This document shows, one piece after another, positions 34,001 through 45,741 of a stretch of 64,000 bases of DNA (its first letter is position 1; every line of letters begins with the position of its first letter). The position numbers and the translations under genes were made by a program. The notes under the pieces are model-generated. The model was not told where the DNA came from. It did not search any database and saw only the letters and a program-made list of their open reading frames with translations. The DNA lies in assembly GCA_028583415.1 (NCBI GenBank), contig CM053272.1:40968199-41032198 (forward strand), given 5' to 3'. This DNA is from Protea cynaroides (taxonomy: Eukaryota > Streptophyta > Magnoliopsida > Proteales > Proteaceae).

Positions 34001-35699
34001 GAAATATTCAGTCAACATGTAGGGCACAAATGTACATTAGTTAACCCAAGAAGTTTAATGTTTACCACCACACAATTTTTTCCGATGATTTTCTATTACT
34101 TATTTGAACTTTTTGAAGCAACTTAGAGATCACAATAGGTTTTGGACAATTTTCCCAGACATTCATATATCAGGACATTAGAAACACAAAGCAACATTTT
34201 TTTGGCAGAAACCATAAAGGGCACTTACAAAATCATGCTTCCATGCCAAGAATAACAATAGAGAGATCATGAACCAGATTATCACTCAGAACTAACTATT
34301 AAAATGACCAAGTCTCACAGTGGTTGCAATATGACCCAAGCTTTGTTTGTGCATAGATGACACAGGTGCTTTGAAAAAGTCATCTTAGTAATTGTGTTTA
34401 GAAAGAGAAAGGAGACAAATAAAACAATTGTAGTGTACTTTTATGATTACATCTTTTCAAAAGGACCAAAATTTCATATAATTAAAGTATGAATTTTAAA
34501 AATAATGCATTGGAGTTGTTGTGATAAAAAGTAAGAATCTTGCACAAAAAATATAGAAAGGGGTACTTAAGTGCTTAGCACTGCTAAAAGGAGAGCAGAA
34601 CACAGTTGTCTAGGGGAATACTATAGGTTGAAAGAGCTTATAATGCACAGCAAAACTACAGTAAAGGAGAACAATAATCTCAAACCATCCCAAAAAGGAA
34701 GAAGAAATTCAAGTCGAAAACAACTTCCATCTTCACCACATTAAATAAGCCCAAAAAGTTGAATTTTTCCAGGAAAAAAGAGAAAATGCACATAAACAAT
34801 CAATGAAGCCCTTATATGCTAAGCACTCAGAGTCAGCAACATGGATTTTGTCCCAACATTTCACTCTATAAGTAAACCAGCCATGATATCAGGGATTAAT
34901 CTTATAAAGCGGTGTACCCCCTAACAGTACCCTCCCTCGTTCAAAGTGGCAGTAAAACGATAAAGAGAAAAGCAGGTTCTACAGAAACTAATTTCTACCA
35001 AAGAACAGATTATATTAGGCAAAAAGAATATTTTTTTCTAAAGTCTCGCAGGATGAACCCTATCTCCAGCCAAGAAATTCAAAGTTACTAAAAAGAAAAA
35101 TTCTCCCTAGTGTTTTCAAAAAATCTTGTCAAAGACCGCAAAACATCTCATTGGGGACTGTGGAAAGTCTCCATAATGGCCCCACCAAAGCTAGAAGGGT
35201 GCAAGTGTTTTGAAAATGACACGAAGTTCAGTTGCTAGCATTCACAGTTTCCGTGGATACGAAACTACACTAATGACAAACCACTTCTTGGGGCATCACT
35301 TTCAGTTTCAAGCCCACTAACCCAAGAAAACTTCAGTTCCAATTACGCAAACAGTTTCTTAGACAGCCACCAAAGTCAGTGGGAAATATACTCCCACTCG
35401 TATGGGCTTCATTCCATCACTAAATCAAAGAAAGCTTCAACATTTGAAAACCTTAAAAAAAAAAAAAATGCGCTATGGGTAATCACACACCAATAAAGGC
35501 AACAAATTAATCTAGAAGAACTTACAAAGTGAGAATAATAATATTTCAAAACTAAAAGTATAAATACAATTAAGTGACAAATATAAACCTATAAAAGTTT
35601 TATTAAGAAGAAAAAGCAAAAGCTCCAAATTTCTTACCTAACATTGTTTCCATCAGTCTGGAACGAATCTGGCTTTGATCCTAGTTTCATAAACTTCAT
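28003..35699 (-). CDS. NPY2-like: NPY/NPH3-family BTB-NPH3 protein (four coding exons)
   Basis: Coding exons on - are 35638-35699, 30726-30795, 28713-29891 and 28003-28590, joined across GT-AG introns to 632 residues. The start MKFMKLGSKPDSFQTDG followed by VRYVVAELAADMVV is typical of the Arabidopsis NPY/MAB4 group. A BTB/POZ domain spans roughly residues 29-150 (VKFYLHKFPLLSKS, IPGGPDAFEICAKFCYGM, NVVAVRCAAEYLEM). The NPH3 domain starts near DWWVED (211-216) and runs through LYRAIDMYLK to LPLRVVVQVLFFEQVRA (about 475-489). The C-terminal tail is Ser/Gly-rich and ends RHSVS, placing a Ser at the antepenultimate position, as in the NPH3 14-3-3 site. NPY proteins act at the plasma membrane with PINs and AGC kinases in auxin-driven organ formation. 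NPY2-like is the closest fit by eye, and another NPY/MEL paralogue is possible. Intron 1 is unusually long (4.8 kb). Confidence 0.95.
30796..35637 (-). other. First coding intron of the NPY-like gene (4842 bp)
   Basis: The intron lies between a 62-nt first coding exon and a 70-nt second exon, donor GTAAGA and acceptor TGCAG on -. It carries no credible open frame but contains a SINE fragment at about 33670-33800 and poly-A or poly-T stretches. A first-exon-proximal intron of this size can hold enhancers in plants, but nothing here proves it. Confidence 0.85.
33670..33800 (+). mobile_element. tRNA-derived SINE fragment (Au-SINE-like 3' part)
   Basis: The run GGAAACAGCCTCTCTGCAAA, then GCAGGGGTAAGGCTGCATAC, CCCTCCCCAGACC and GTGGGAGCCTTGTGCACTGG is the well-conserved body of a widespread plant SINE family. 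The tRNA-like head is not intact here. It lies inside intron 1 of the NPY-like gene, antisense to that gene. Confidence 0.75.
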
Positions 35700-36250
35700 T
35701 CTGGCAAACGTAAGATCTGTTGTAACTTCTCTGATATACCAAAGAAATCCTTTCTCAGCTCTTAATTAACAAAACCAGCTAATACCCTCACAGTGCCGCC
35801 CCACAAGATCTCCACCGGCTATCACATATACCGAAGAAAGAAAAAGGGGGAAAAAGAGAGAGGCCCAGAAACTGGGAAAATAAAATAAAAGGAAGAAGAA
35901 AAATACGGGAGACAGAAACTAGACTGTGAATGTGACCCACTTAACGGTCTTCGCTTCAAGGAAGGAAGATGGGATCTAAGAGAGGAAGGATATATGGTAT
36001 GAGAAAAATCGAATCTTACCCACAAACCGAGGCAAGGTAATGCTGATAAGATTAGAAAGTAGAAGAGTTAGTGGGGATCTGTATTTTTTTAAGATGGGTT
36101 TCTCTTCAATGGCAAGAGACCCAAAGAAGAGCTTGTTTCCTTGGTCGACGGCAGAGCCCACGGAGCTCGCGCGCCCATGGTTAGCCCAGTAGACATCGCC
36201 AACAGACCCTCCACACTAAACAATTCCAAGAACAGAGAGACCCACAAGCA
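35700..36250 (-). promoter_or_regulatory. 5' leader and promoter region of the NPY-like gene
   Basis: This is the region immediately upstream of the ATG on -. On the minus strand a possible donor (GTGG/GTAAGAT, near 36018) and a possible acceptor (TATATCAG, near 35736) could define an intron inside the 5' UTR, with a non-coding exon above 36018. No unmistakable TATA box was seen, so the transcription start is not placed. Beyond about 36300 the sequence has a poly-T run and no gene. Confidence 0.35.
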
Positions 36251-36399
36251 AAGACCTGACACCACCGCCCCTCCCTTTATTTGTTTATCCCCCTTATGCT
36301 CCTCCTTTCATTCTTTTTTTTTTTTTTTTTTAATCCAACCAACAGTAGCAGAAACAGCAGCTCAGGGAAAGATCACACCACTAAGACCTCATCTGATCT

Positions 36400-37742
36400 G
36401 AAATGCTTCAAGTTCCAAACTCTGGAGTCCCACTCCATATTACTTTTAATTTTTCCCCTTCCACCGTTAAGACCTACAACTGAAAACATCGTCTCGGTAT
36501 CAGTCAAAGAAACCAACGAAACGGTAGACAACAAGCATCGCTTTCAATAAATAAGGAATAAATTCAGAACTCCAAGTAAAGAAAAGGAAATATAAAACAG
36601 GCTCATTACCAACCACAAAACTCAAACTTCCAAGACTGGATTAAGTCAGGATGAAACAGAAATCCACTTAAAAATTAAAATGAAATGAAGTTAGAGCCAT
36701 CCCCTTTTATAAGAAATGGAACATTACAGATGGTTTACCAAAAAAAAAAGAACACTACAGATGAACTAAACAAAACCCACTTGTGCTCAGCTCAAAATTT
36801 TAAACTAGAACCCAACGCAAATGAAAGAGATTAAGAAAAACCCACCTCAAATAGAAAAGGAACAAATGAATAGAAGAACACACACAGAGACTAGCACGCC
36901 TAAAAGCTAGCAAGTCAGTCCCAAAGGTCTCAAGGCCAAATGCTTTTCTTCCTCTGGTCGTTCCTCACTCAGTCACTATGCTAAGTGCTAAGGCAGGGTT
37001 AAAAAGAAAGCAGAGTGCATTAAAGTCGGTTGCCGGACAAAATGAGCTGGTTAACACTTTTGTCATCCAAACCATCAACAAAGAATGTTCCCAATCTCCT
37101 TAGAATCAGCACCGCCTTCTCCTTGTTCCCTACCGATATCTAAGCTTTGTAGAAGAAAATAAAGCTCTGCCCCGCAATCAATTCTCACTGTGTAGAGAAG
37201 GAAATCAAAGTTAAAGTTAATATGATTTTGAAAATCTGTACTATTTCCTTTCTCTTAAATGAATTAAATCAAGAAAAAAAAAATGTTTCACTGGTGTGTA
37301 AACCTCTGGAAGGTAGAAGACAGCCAGGCATTGTATATTACCTCTATCTCCCTCCACCGGAATGCAGGCTGCAGGCCAAATCTGACACTCCAAGCTCTGT
37401 ATATTGTATATTAATTACCCTCTTTCCTTCCTTCCTTCCTTCCTTCCTTCCTTCTTCAGGCCTTAGCGGTTAGCGTATAACATTGACCTGGTTACTCAAA
37501 TTACCCTTTAGTCCACATTTATTTGCGAAAATACCCCTTCATACCGAAAACGACCTATCCATGATCCATTCCTCTCGTACTTTGATAATAATGGCATCCA
37601 ACCTATTTTTCTGTTTTTTTATATGTCGGATGTTGGTCAAAAGTATAAATTAAAGCTGACACATCATGTTTCTCTCCATTTATTCCCAAAATATCGCGAT
37701 ATTTTTCATTGTAATAAATGCGGGAAAATCTTTTTTTTTTTT
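36400..37742. other. Intergenic DNA, no gene seen
   Basis: Short frames only. A (TTCC)n microsatellite lies at about 37423-37453. Some of this DNA may belong to the distal promoter of the NPY-like gene. Confidence 0.5.
37423..37453. repeat. (TTCC)n tetranucleotide microsatellite
   Basis: About seven to eight tandem TTCC units, nearly perfect. Confidence 0.9.
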
Positions 37743-39117
37743 GGATAAAAGGGAGTTACTTCTCCAATAATTTACTTATCGATCGTTAACCCTAAAAGTT
37801 TCAAAAAAGACAGTTATCTCCCTTAAATAATTAAAATCAAAATAGTTCCACATGTTAAGGATATTTTATTAGATGATAACAATGGGAGTTCAATATTTTT
37901 TTAAAGATCAAATTAGCTTTTTAAAGAGATAAATTACTTATTTTACCCTTACTATTTTCAAAACCTTGAATCGTCTTTTTCTTCGGAGCTTTCTGCCGCT
38001 ACAAATCCTTGAATATTGAAGTAATTTCTCCTAAAATCTCTCCAGATTTTCAATCCCTATTTTCACTCCTATCTTCCCTCATCTTTCTTTCATTCTAGTT
38101 GCCCTTAGTTAACGGTCATTTTCTCTCCTATTTTTCTTTGGTTTTTTCTCTCTTAAAATCTATCCAGATTTTCAATCTTTATTTTTACTCCTATCTTCCC
38201 TCATCTTTCTCCCATTCCAATCATCTCCTATTCTTCTTCGATTTTTTTTCTCCTCAAATCTCTCTAGATTTTCAATCCCTATTTTCACTCCTATCTTCCC
38301 TCATCTTTCTCTCATTCCAGTTGCTCTTAGTCCACGGCCATTTTATCTCCTATTCTTCTTCGGTTTCTTCTCCTACTTCATCTCTTGACAGATTTTGCTC
38401 TTCTCTCAATGTCGAAATAAAAAATCATGTCATTTCTCCTCCCTTTCCTAGTTCTTTCTCTCTTCAAACCCTGATTCTTCTCTTTCTTTTAAAAAAATTT
38501 CTCACAGGTTTTCTCTTCACCAAAATTCGGAGATCCCCAACCTTTTTTTTTTCCTCCGTCATTTTCTCTCACACCTCACTCTTCTCTCTTGATTCGACAA
38601 ATACTTTAATTAACTCACCCATTATATATATCCAAAGGAATCAGGAGGGTTGTCAACAGGGAAGAGCGAAGGAAAATCAAAATATGAATTTCATATTAAG
38701 AATGAGAATCCAACATGATTAAACACAAATCAGAATACCAACTCATGAAAATCAAAACTATTGCCTAATCAAGGAGTTTTGCCTCACTGGTCGCCTATAA
38801 TCGTTCCGCTTGCATCTAAGTCCATCATATCATCTCTGTAAAAAAGAACGTGAGGGATAATGAGAAGAAGATGAGATTAGGATTTATTTTAGTTTGATAT
38901 AAAAAGGTTATATTGGTCTTTTAACAATAATAAGATTTAAAGTATGGATCAAATATTGAGGGTAAAGTTTTCCATAAAAAATTTAACTTTAACATCGTTA
39001 AAAATTGGGACTATTTAGATTTTAATAGTTATTTAGGGGAGGTAACTGTCTTTTTTGAAACCTTTGGGGATCAACGGTCAATAAGGTAATTACAGGAGAG
39101 GTAACTGTCTTTTACCC
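37743..39117. mobile_element. Non-autonomous Mutator-like element, copy 2 (about 1375 bp)
   Basis: The second member of the family seen at 20310-21747, in the same orientation. Its right end GTAACTGTCTTTTACCC is intact. The left end GGATAAAAGGGAGTTAC is mutated relative to GGGTAAAAGACAGTTTAC. Both ends abut poly-T (12 T at 37731-37742 and 9 T at 39118-39126), consistent with a 9-bp TSD in a T-run but not proof of one. It keeps the three internal CT-rich tandem units and the TATATCCAAAGGAATCAGGA block. The 207-codon frame at 38099-38722 is repeat translation, not a gene. Confidence 0.85.
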
Positions 39118-39126
39118 TTTTTTTTT

Positions 39127-41600
39127 ATATCGAAACATAATATTCACGAATAATAAGCATTTAATGAGATAAATCTGGATTCTACCAAAAAAAAATTTGA
39201 GATAAATCTGTAGAATAATTATAAATATTTTTTTTGGTAAAAAGAATAATTATAAATAAATGAATTAAAAAGATAAATTTGTGAAATGATCTAGAGCAAT
39301 AAATTTATTGGAGTGATTTAAAAAAATAAATCATAAGAATTTGAATTCAAATTTTCAAAATTCAAACGTCATAGGACGTGGAAACCATTACCAGTATTTC
39401 TTGCGGGATTATACTTATCATTGTTACCTGCAAATCATTAATTAGATGATGATCTTATGTATGTTTCATGGACTGTTAGTGTTTTTTATATAAATTTGTA
39501 TTTATATGTTATTATTAATATACTCGTATTTTTACAGTCACAATATTAAATGTGTATTATATTATTTCTATAAGTATTTTTTTTTGAAACGATCTGTATC
39601 TGACTTTTTTATCATACCAAATTTACTAACTATAGGTGTGTATGCCATGGACGTCACATGCCCATATCCATTGTAGATCGGTTTCCATAAATCCGGATTC
39701 AAATCAGTTTGGAATGGTCTTGAATTTTAAGAATTTGAACAAAAATGAAGAAGCAAAGGATTTTCAAAATATATCATTTTTAGATTTTTTGATTTATATA
39801 AGTTGGATTTTGCCATTATTAGAGATTAAGTTTCATTGAGTTTCTACTATTTCACTGACTAAACAAAGAAAATAATAACAAAAAAAATGAAGATTAAACA
39901 CAACACCGATTCTTGACAGAAATTAAGATTTTGTGCTATTGATTCTTGTTCGAATTATGTGATTCATCTCCACATTAATGGATCTTTCTGAATCTTCATT
40001 ATCCTGAATTATTTAAAAAATCGATCAAACTTGGATTGACCGGCCAAGTTAACTCAGATTTGACCAGAGTCAAATTTTGAGTTTTAAAACCTAGCTACAT
40101 TCCAGAGTTCTCCCTAACTTAGGATTCCAAAGGCACATATCCCTGTGACATTTTACTATTTCAGAACGGACCAAACAGATCTTACCCTCTTCACTCATAC
40201 CAGAGTTTATTTATTTTTGGGTAAAACACATACCGAAGTTCAAAGATAGATTTGCACACATGGTGCTGACTGTACCCACTTGGCTCTTTTGGAAGAATAT
40301 TTCAAACAGAATCTCCTTGGTCATATTTGCCATTAATACTGTATCATATTATATCATATGGCAAGACCATATAAATGAACATTAAATTCCTTATGGGATT
40401 AATTAAACTCATATAGTTAATTTGGGATCCATAATATTTAAGTATTTTCTCTCTCCTCCAAGTGATCATCGATTCTTCTTGTATTTTCATTTTTCCAATT
40501 AAGGTATGAAATTTAAGTGTGCAGATCCCTCTAGCCATGAATGAATGGATTAGGTTATACTTAAGAATGAAGAAGGTGGGCCTTAAGAGGGCCATTTGAG
40601 ATATGTGAGACTAAAAAGACATGTCTCCTAGGCAGAACCATAGAGAGGCCTACATGTCTAATTTAGGAAGCCTTGGGAATCAAATATCCCTCATCTTTAA
40701 CAGAAAGACAAAGCTTATCAGAGGACATATATTCCACTTTTAGAAAGAAAAAGATGAGAGAGACCCAGTTATCTTTTAGGTACCTTATATGTCTGGCCAG
40801 TTTCAGCTTTGACCCACCAACATGTGGTACTGTTCTCGTTCCTTCTTCTTTGCTGCCTCTGCCTGTCCTCTTCCCATCATCTATCTATTCTTCCAATGCC
40901 AATAACCCAAAGGTAATTTTCTTCCAGAACCTACCTGAAACAATCCCTAAAATTGAGCTGATCAGATCCTATATGTTTATGGATCATGTTACTTAAGACA
41001 GAGGGAGACATCAACTGTGGTGGGACAGTCTACCACCATTAGACAAAGAGGAACCCATTTGCTTATAATGGTACAAGATAATCACATGCATTAACTGCTT
41101 TCGGTTTATGTAGCATTACAAAGTACGCTTCCTTCTTGGGCTTTGAGATTGCAATATAATAATAATTTATTCCATTTTAAGATATCTGAAAGTGGTACAT
41201 ACACACCTCACATACAAGTACTACTTGCTATAAAGGGACAAATGATACTATAATAATTATCCTCATTAAGGGGGGAGGTTAATGCCAACGTGGGGAAGAA
41301 TCTCTCACGTGACACTAATGGGAAAGAGAAAAATGGTGTAACAAATCGAAGATGGGATCCACATGGATAGAAAGAGAAGAGAACATCAAAAAGTGGAAAA
41401 AAAAAAAAAACCAAAATATGAGAGGGAATGAAAATGAATACCTATGGTGGCATTGTGGGGAACTTAATTTTTTCCTAATGATAGTAACAACGACAAGAAT
41501 AATATGACGATGAGGCTAGTTCTTCTACATGTACATGTATTTTTCATAGAATTCCATTACATTCTGTGGGATGTGGAACCCACTTGACATACACCGTGAT
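39127..41600. other. Intergenic DNA, no gene seen
   Basis: AT-rich with poly-A or poly-T runs. Several frames of 60-110 codons (for example near 40673-40996) have no recognisable domain and no flanking splice logic. Confidence 0.5.
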
Positions 41601-42085
41601 GGATCTTATAGGGGGTGCACGTCATAGTTTTAGGTGTATATCAATTATGATCAATATGGATAACTGACTAAAATAGGTATGAGAACTGAAACCTGATATA
41701 TTCTAGTTGATACTTGTAGTGATCGACACATGGTTAATACTGGCGATACTAACTGATACCAAAAAGATATATCATATCAACAAATGGTTGTGATAAGAAT
41801 CTTATTGATTCTCACAATCTTAATGATCTCAATGATTGATTCAGTGATTCACGTAATCTCAGTGATTCTTGCAATCTTAGTGATTCACTCAATCATAATC
41901 ATAATCTCTTCTCGTTCCTATAAATACCACGAGTGTGAAAGTAGATGGGATGAAATAACTTTTTACAACTTCACAAGGTCTCTTTGTATTTGCTTTAACA
42001 AAACCCACTTTAAGGAACTCGGATTCTTTCTTCCTGAGTTCTATATTATTTACTTTGGATTGATTTAGGTATCAGAGTGACCGTA
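41600..42085 (+). repeat. Possible LTR remnant with downstream primer-site-like motif
   Basis: A TATA-like CCTATAAATACC at about 41917 is followed some 140 bp later by TTGATTTAGGTATCAGAGTG, which resembles the LTR-end/primer-site junction of plant gypsy elements. Just downstream the sequence enters a (TA)n tract and the copia element, so the rest would be lost. A 16-18-bp degenerate tandem motif (CAATCTTAGTGATTC-like) occupies 41800-41905. Confidence 0.35.
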
Positions 42086-42172
42086 AAGTTATCCAACCCA
42101 CCCACACGTCTGGTTATCTTTTCTTAAACAGTCTCGAGATATTGAATGAGCATTTTCTGACAACAACAACAA

Positions 42173-42176
<4 letters not shown>

Positions 42177-42251
<75 letters not shown>
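42177..42251. repeat. (TA)n microsatellite, about 75 bp
   Basis: A perfect TA run, the longest dinucleotide tract in the window. It lies 35 bp from the left end of the copia element. Such runs are prone to length error in assembly. Confidence 0.95.
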
Positions 42252-42253
<2 letters not shown>

Positions 42254-42286
42254 TACCAATTGAAAGTAAAAAATAAAAAGAAAAAG

Positions 42287-44495
42287 TGTTAGTCCCAGGT
42301 TGACACTAAGAGGGGGGGTGAATCAGTGGCCACTAAAAACTTTTTCCACTAAACAATTTGCCCTGATACTATAAACACTAGCTGCCAAGAGCTATTGATC
42401 AAACTGTGCTATACTGCCTTGAGCTGATTTCTTGAGATCTTCTCACACACAATCTGTCAAACACATTTCGTGCACACACCAACCACCCACCCACAGGTAT
42501 CCATACCAGGGGCTTGGCCTGCCAAGTGTGTACAGCCAGACCTGCAGCACACGGACTTCTATTCTACAATCACAATCACATGCATGGGACACACAATATA
42601 ACGTGGTTCACCAATCACACACTGTGATGGCTACTCCATGGGGCAATACCCTAACCAGGGTTTCGTATATACCCGATACACAACAGAAATGCTACGGTTG
42701 CACCTACAACCCCGATGTTACAACATCAATCGCATTCACAGCTACAACTGTGCTCGAGGCACCTACCCTAACTCCATTCAAGCACCCACTTGACAGGTTA
42801 TACAAAGTGTATTACAAATATTCATACAAACCCTTCCCATATATCTCTGATACAATAAGTAGAATTTGTATGCGTGATTACCTTCCCAGCGTGATCACAG
42901 TAAGATTAGTTTTCACCAAATGGATGTTCCAAGCTCTCCAAAGAGTGATAGATAGCGGCCGTCAATAGAATGGAACTCCGGCATTCTTCCAATGCATCTC
43001 GCACACCATCATTCGCATCAAGCTATCACTCATACTCACACTTCACTCCAAACTACTCAAATACTCATGTGTATCAGAAGGAGGAAGGTGGAGAGTGATT
43101 TTTTCTTCAAAGAGAGCCCCAAAACACTATTTCCCCTAAAACCAATATCTCTTCACACCAAAACCTTGATTTCTTTGTTCTAAGAGGTTCTGCTCGGAGA
43201 GAGAAAACCGTGAGTTTTTGAATCACCTCAATCGGAGCTCGGACGGCCAAGATATGGCCAAAAGAAGTTCGGTCAGTGAGAATATTCCAAATGGAATCTC
43301 CGGCCTTGATTCGGTGCGCTGTGACGCACCCTATCGTCGCCACATCTGACGCAACGTACGCCGTTGTCGATCATTGATTGGCGGAGAGGGAATCTTCGTC
43401 ATTTGACCGTTGGATCGGTCAGGAGTTGGCGGGATTACTTCTGATCCTTCCGATCAGCCTCATTACGTCAGGCGCGATCGGGATGCATCTCGGCCTTCAG
43501 ATGCGCATCTTCTGCGCATGCGCACTTTATGCGCACACCACCGAATCACGAATATGCTTCCGTGCGACGAAACTCACTATAAACCGTTGCCTCCAGCCAA
43601 TGAGAAGGCTCGCGATGGACTCTAGGCGCGATTTCTGCGCAACACTAGATCCCGCCTTTTTGCAAGCCTTTGATTTGGCATCTTGCTACCGTGGCTTGAT
43701 CCAAGCCATCCATATTGAATCTTCTCTTTACCAAATGACCAAAATGCCCCTGTGAATATGTGGTAATGCCCTGTAAGTCGAATTTTTTCCAGTAGGGTCC
43801 GAACATTTTTCTTCATTGCGGCATTACGTCGAACACGTTGAGCGCATGCCATCTGCCCTGCGCATGCACGCACGGCGCTGGCTTGCGGCGCGCGCGTGGC
43901 ATGCTACTACTTGCGCTGCTGCGTGCGGGGCTCTGCTACGCGGCATGCGCGGCTGTGCTGGTGTTGTGCTGCTGCTTGCGGCATGGCATGTCATCATCCA
44001 TGTGCGCGGCGGCATGTCGTCGCACGCCATGAGGCATAGCCGTGCGCATGGTCTTCTTCTTCGCCGCGCACGGCATCTTCCGTCTATCTCCGCGTCCGGC
44101 TTGAGCATGGCCCCGTCTTTGTGTTGCTGTCGGGCATGCCCGTGTGCATGGCTTCCTTGCGGTGCATCTTGGCATGGCTCGCTGGCCCGGTGCCGTGGGC
44201 ATCCGCCCCGTTGGCTGGCCGGGCCGCCATGCCGGGCCTGGCCACCCAAGGGGGGACCCACCGGTCCCCACCCATTCTCTCTCCTCTTTCTCTCTCTTCC
44301 ATTTTCTCTCTCTTCTTTCTCTCTCTTCTTTCTTTCCACTTCGGTTGGACTTTCTCATCAACTAAGCTTCATTCTCTTCGGTACGTTGACCGCGACGGAG
44401 AGTCCCACGGATACTCTCTCTCCTCTATATCACTTTCTTCGCTAGGGTTGCCAACAATGACAACACCGATTGCACTGTCGGACGGGGTGTCAACA
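42287..44495 (-). repeat. 3' LTR of the copia element (2209 bp)
   Basis: It matches 49445-51499 closely over the AT-rich part. A 125-codon window that is open by chance in both (43378-43755 and 50323-50700) differs at only five residues. It contains a 217-bp segment (42334-42550) absent from the other LTR. The GC-rich block 43840-44240 is more diverged. A (CT)n-rich stretch lies at 44275-44340. Confidence 0.92.
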
Positions 44496-45200
44496 ATCTC
44501 CCCCTTTGGAATTGTTGGCTGTAGGAACAAAGTCCAATCTCACTTCCCCTTCAAGCACTTTCTCCTTCAAATAATGATATCTAATGTCAATATGCTTGGT
44601 CCTTGAGTGTTGCACAGGATTCTTGGATATGTTGATGGCACTCATGTTATCATTTGATGACCACTGGTTCTTCACATATAACATCAAGTCCGACATCCGT
44701 CTTTTCATCCAGATTACCGAGTGCATGTAGCGGCCGCCGCAATATACTCGCCTCTCGCGTAGATAAGGAGACAGACTCCTGTTTCTTGTTGTGCCATGCT
44801 ACTAAGCTCTCTCCCAAAAAGAATGCACCACCACTAGTGCTCTTTCTATCATCAATGCTACCAGCCCGGGCCCCCGATCCGAAAACTTTGTCAAAGTGAA
44901 ACTTCCAATCTTTGGATACCACAAACCATAGTCCGTTGTGCCTTTCGGATATCCGAGTATTCTCTTCACTGCCATCGGATAAGTCTCCTTTGGACACGCT
45001 TGAAATCGACCACCGGGCATACCGCTTGCGTAATATCGAGTCTTGAAGCCGTCAAATATAGTAAATCGCCAATCATTGACCTATACAATGTCTCGATCAA
45101 TCGTTGGAGAATCATCTTCGAACTTAACTTGATATTCCATCGTCATTGGTGTCCCCACTGGTTTACAATCCTCCATCACAAATTTCTTCAACATCTCCTT
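44490..45200 (-). pseudogene. Copia reverse-transcriptase tail and RNase H remnants
   Basis: On - the sequence reads KYTKEMLKKFVMEDCKPVGT, then broken connection-domain pieces (AVKRILGYPKGTTDYGLWYP), the RNase H region with HNKKQESVSLSTREA, then after a frame change DNMSAINISKNPVQHSRTKH and LKEKVLEGEVRLDFVPTANN before the polypurine tract. The usual copia order is kept, but at least two frameshifts are needed to read it. Confidence 0.85.
44496..44507 (-). other. Polypurine tract of the copia element
   Basis: On - the 12 nt immediately before the 3' LTR read AAAGGGGGAGAT, the usual plant copia plus-strand primer. Confidence 0.88.
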
Positions 45201-45208
45201 GGTATACT

Positions 45209-45735
45209 TCATTTGAGAGATGAAGATGTGTCTTCTGTCATGACATATAGGTTGCTGTCCACAACTCCTCTTCGTAGACCCAACTTATGCAGATATGTAT
45301 CAAGCCTTTCATACCAAGCTCTTGGAGCTTGCTTCAACCCATATAGATCCTTCTTCAACTTGCATACCATATCTTTATCATTGCTAAGTTGGAACCCTTC
45401 AGGTTGCTCAGTGTACACTTCCTCTTCTAAATTGCCATTCAAGAATGCAGATTTCACATATATTTGAGAAACCTTGAATCCCTCGTCACGCCTAATGCTA
45501 AGAACATTTTGATAGACTCCGGCCTTGCCACGGGTGCAAAAGTTTCATCAAAATCAATTCCTTCTAATTGAGCATATCCTTTGCATACAAGTCTGGCCTT
45601 GTTTCTCACAACTTGGCCTTCTTCATTTAATTTGTTCCTGAAAACCCACTTTGTGCCAATCACATTCTTGTCTGCTGGTCTAGGAACTAGCTCCCAAGTG
45701 TTGTTCTTTTCAATTTGATCAAGCTCATCATTCAT
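45209..45735 (-). pseudogene. Copia reverse transcriptase, N-terminal half
   Basis: Two overlapping open pieces on - read MNDELDQIEKNNTWELVPRP, GTKWVFRNKLNEEGQVVRNK, ARLVCKGYAQLEGIDFDETF and APVARPESIK, then after a frame change MKSAFLNGNLEEEVYTEQPEG, KKDLYGLKQAPRAWYERLDT and DSNLYV. These are the conserved RT blocks up to just before the YVDD catalytic motif. Directly after SNLYVMTED the sequence passes to ISQMKYTKEM, which normally lies well beyond YVDD, so the active site is deleted. Confidence 0.88.
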
Positions 45736-45741
45736 AGCTTT

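Noticed and set aside
43816..44445. Long overlapping frames on both strands in GC-rich DNA (also 50567-51615)
   Set aside because: They lie in the CpG-dense part of the copia LTRs; low stop-codon density follows from GC composition, and frames overlap on both strands.
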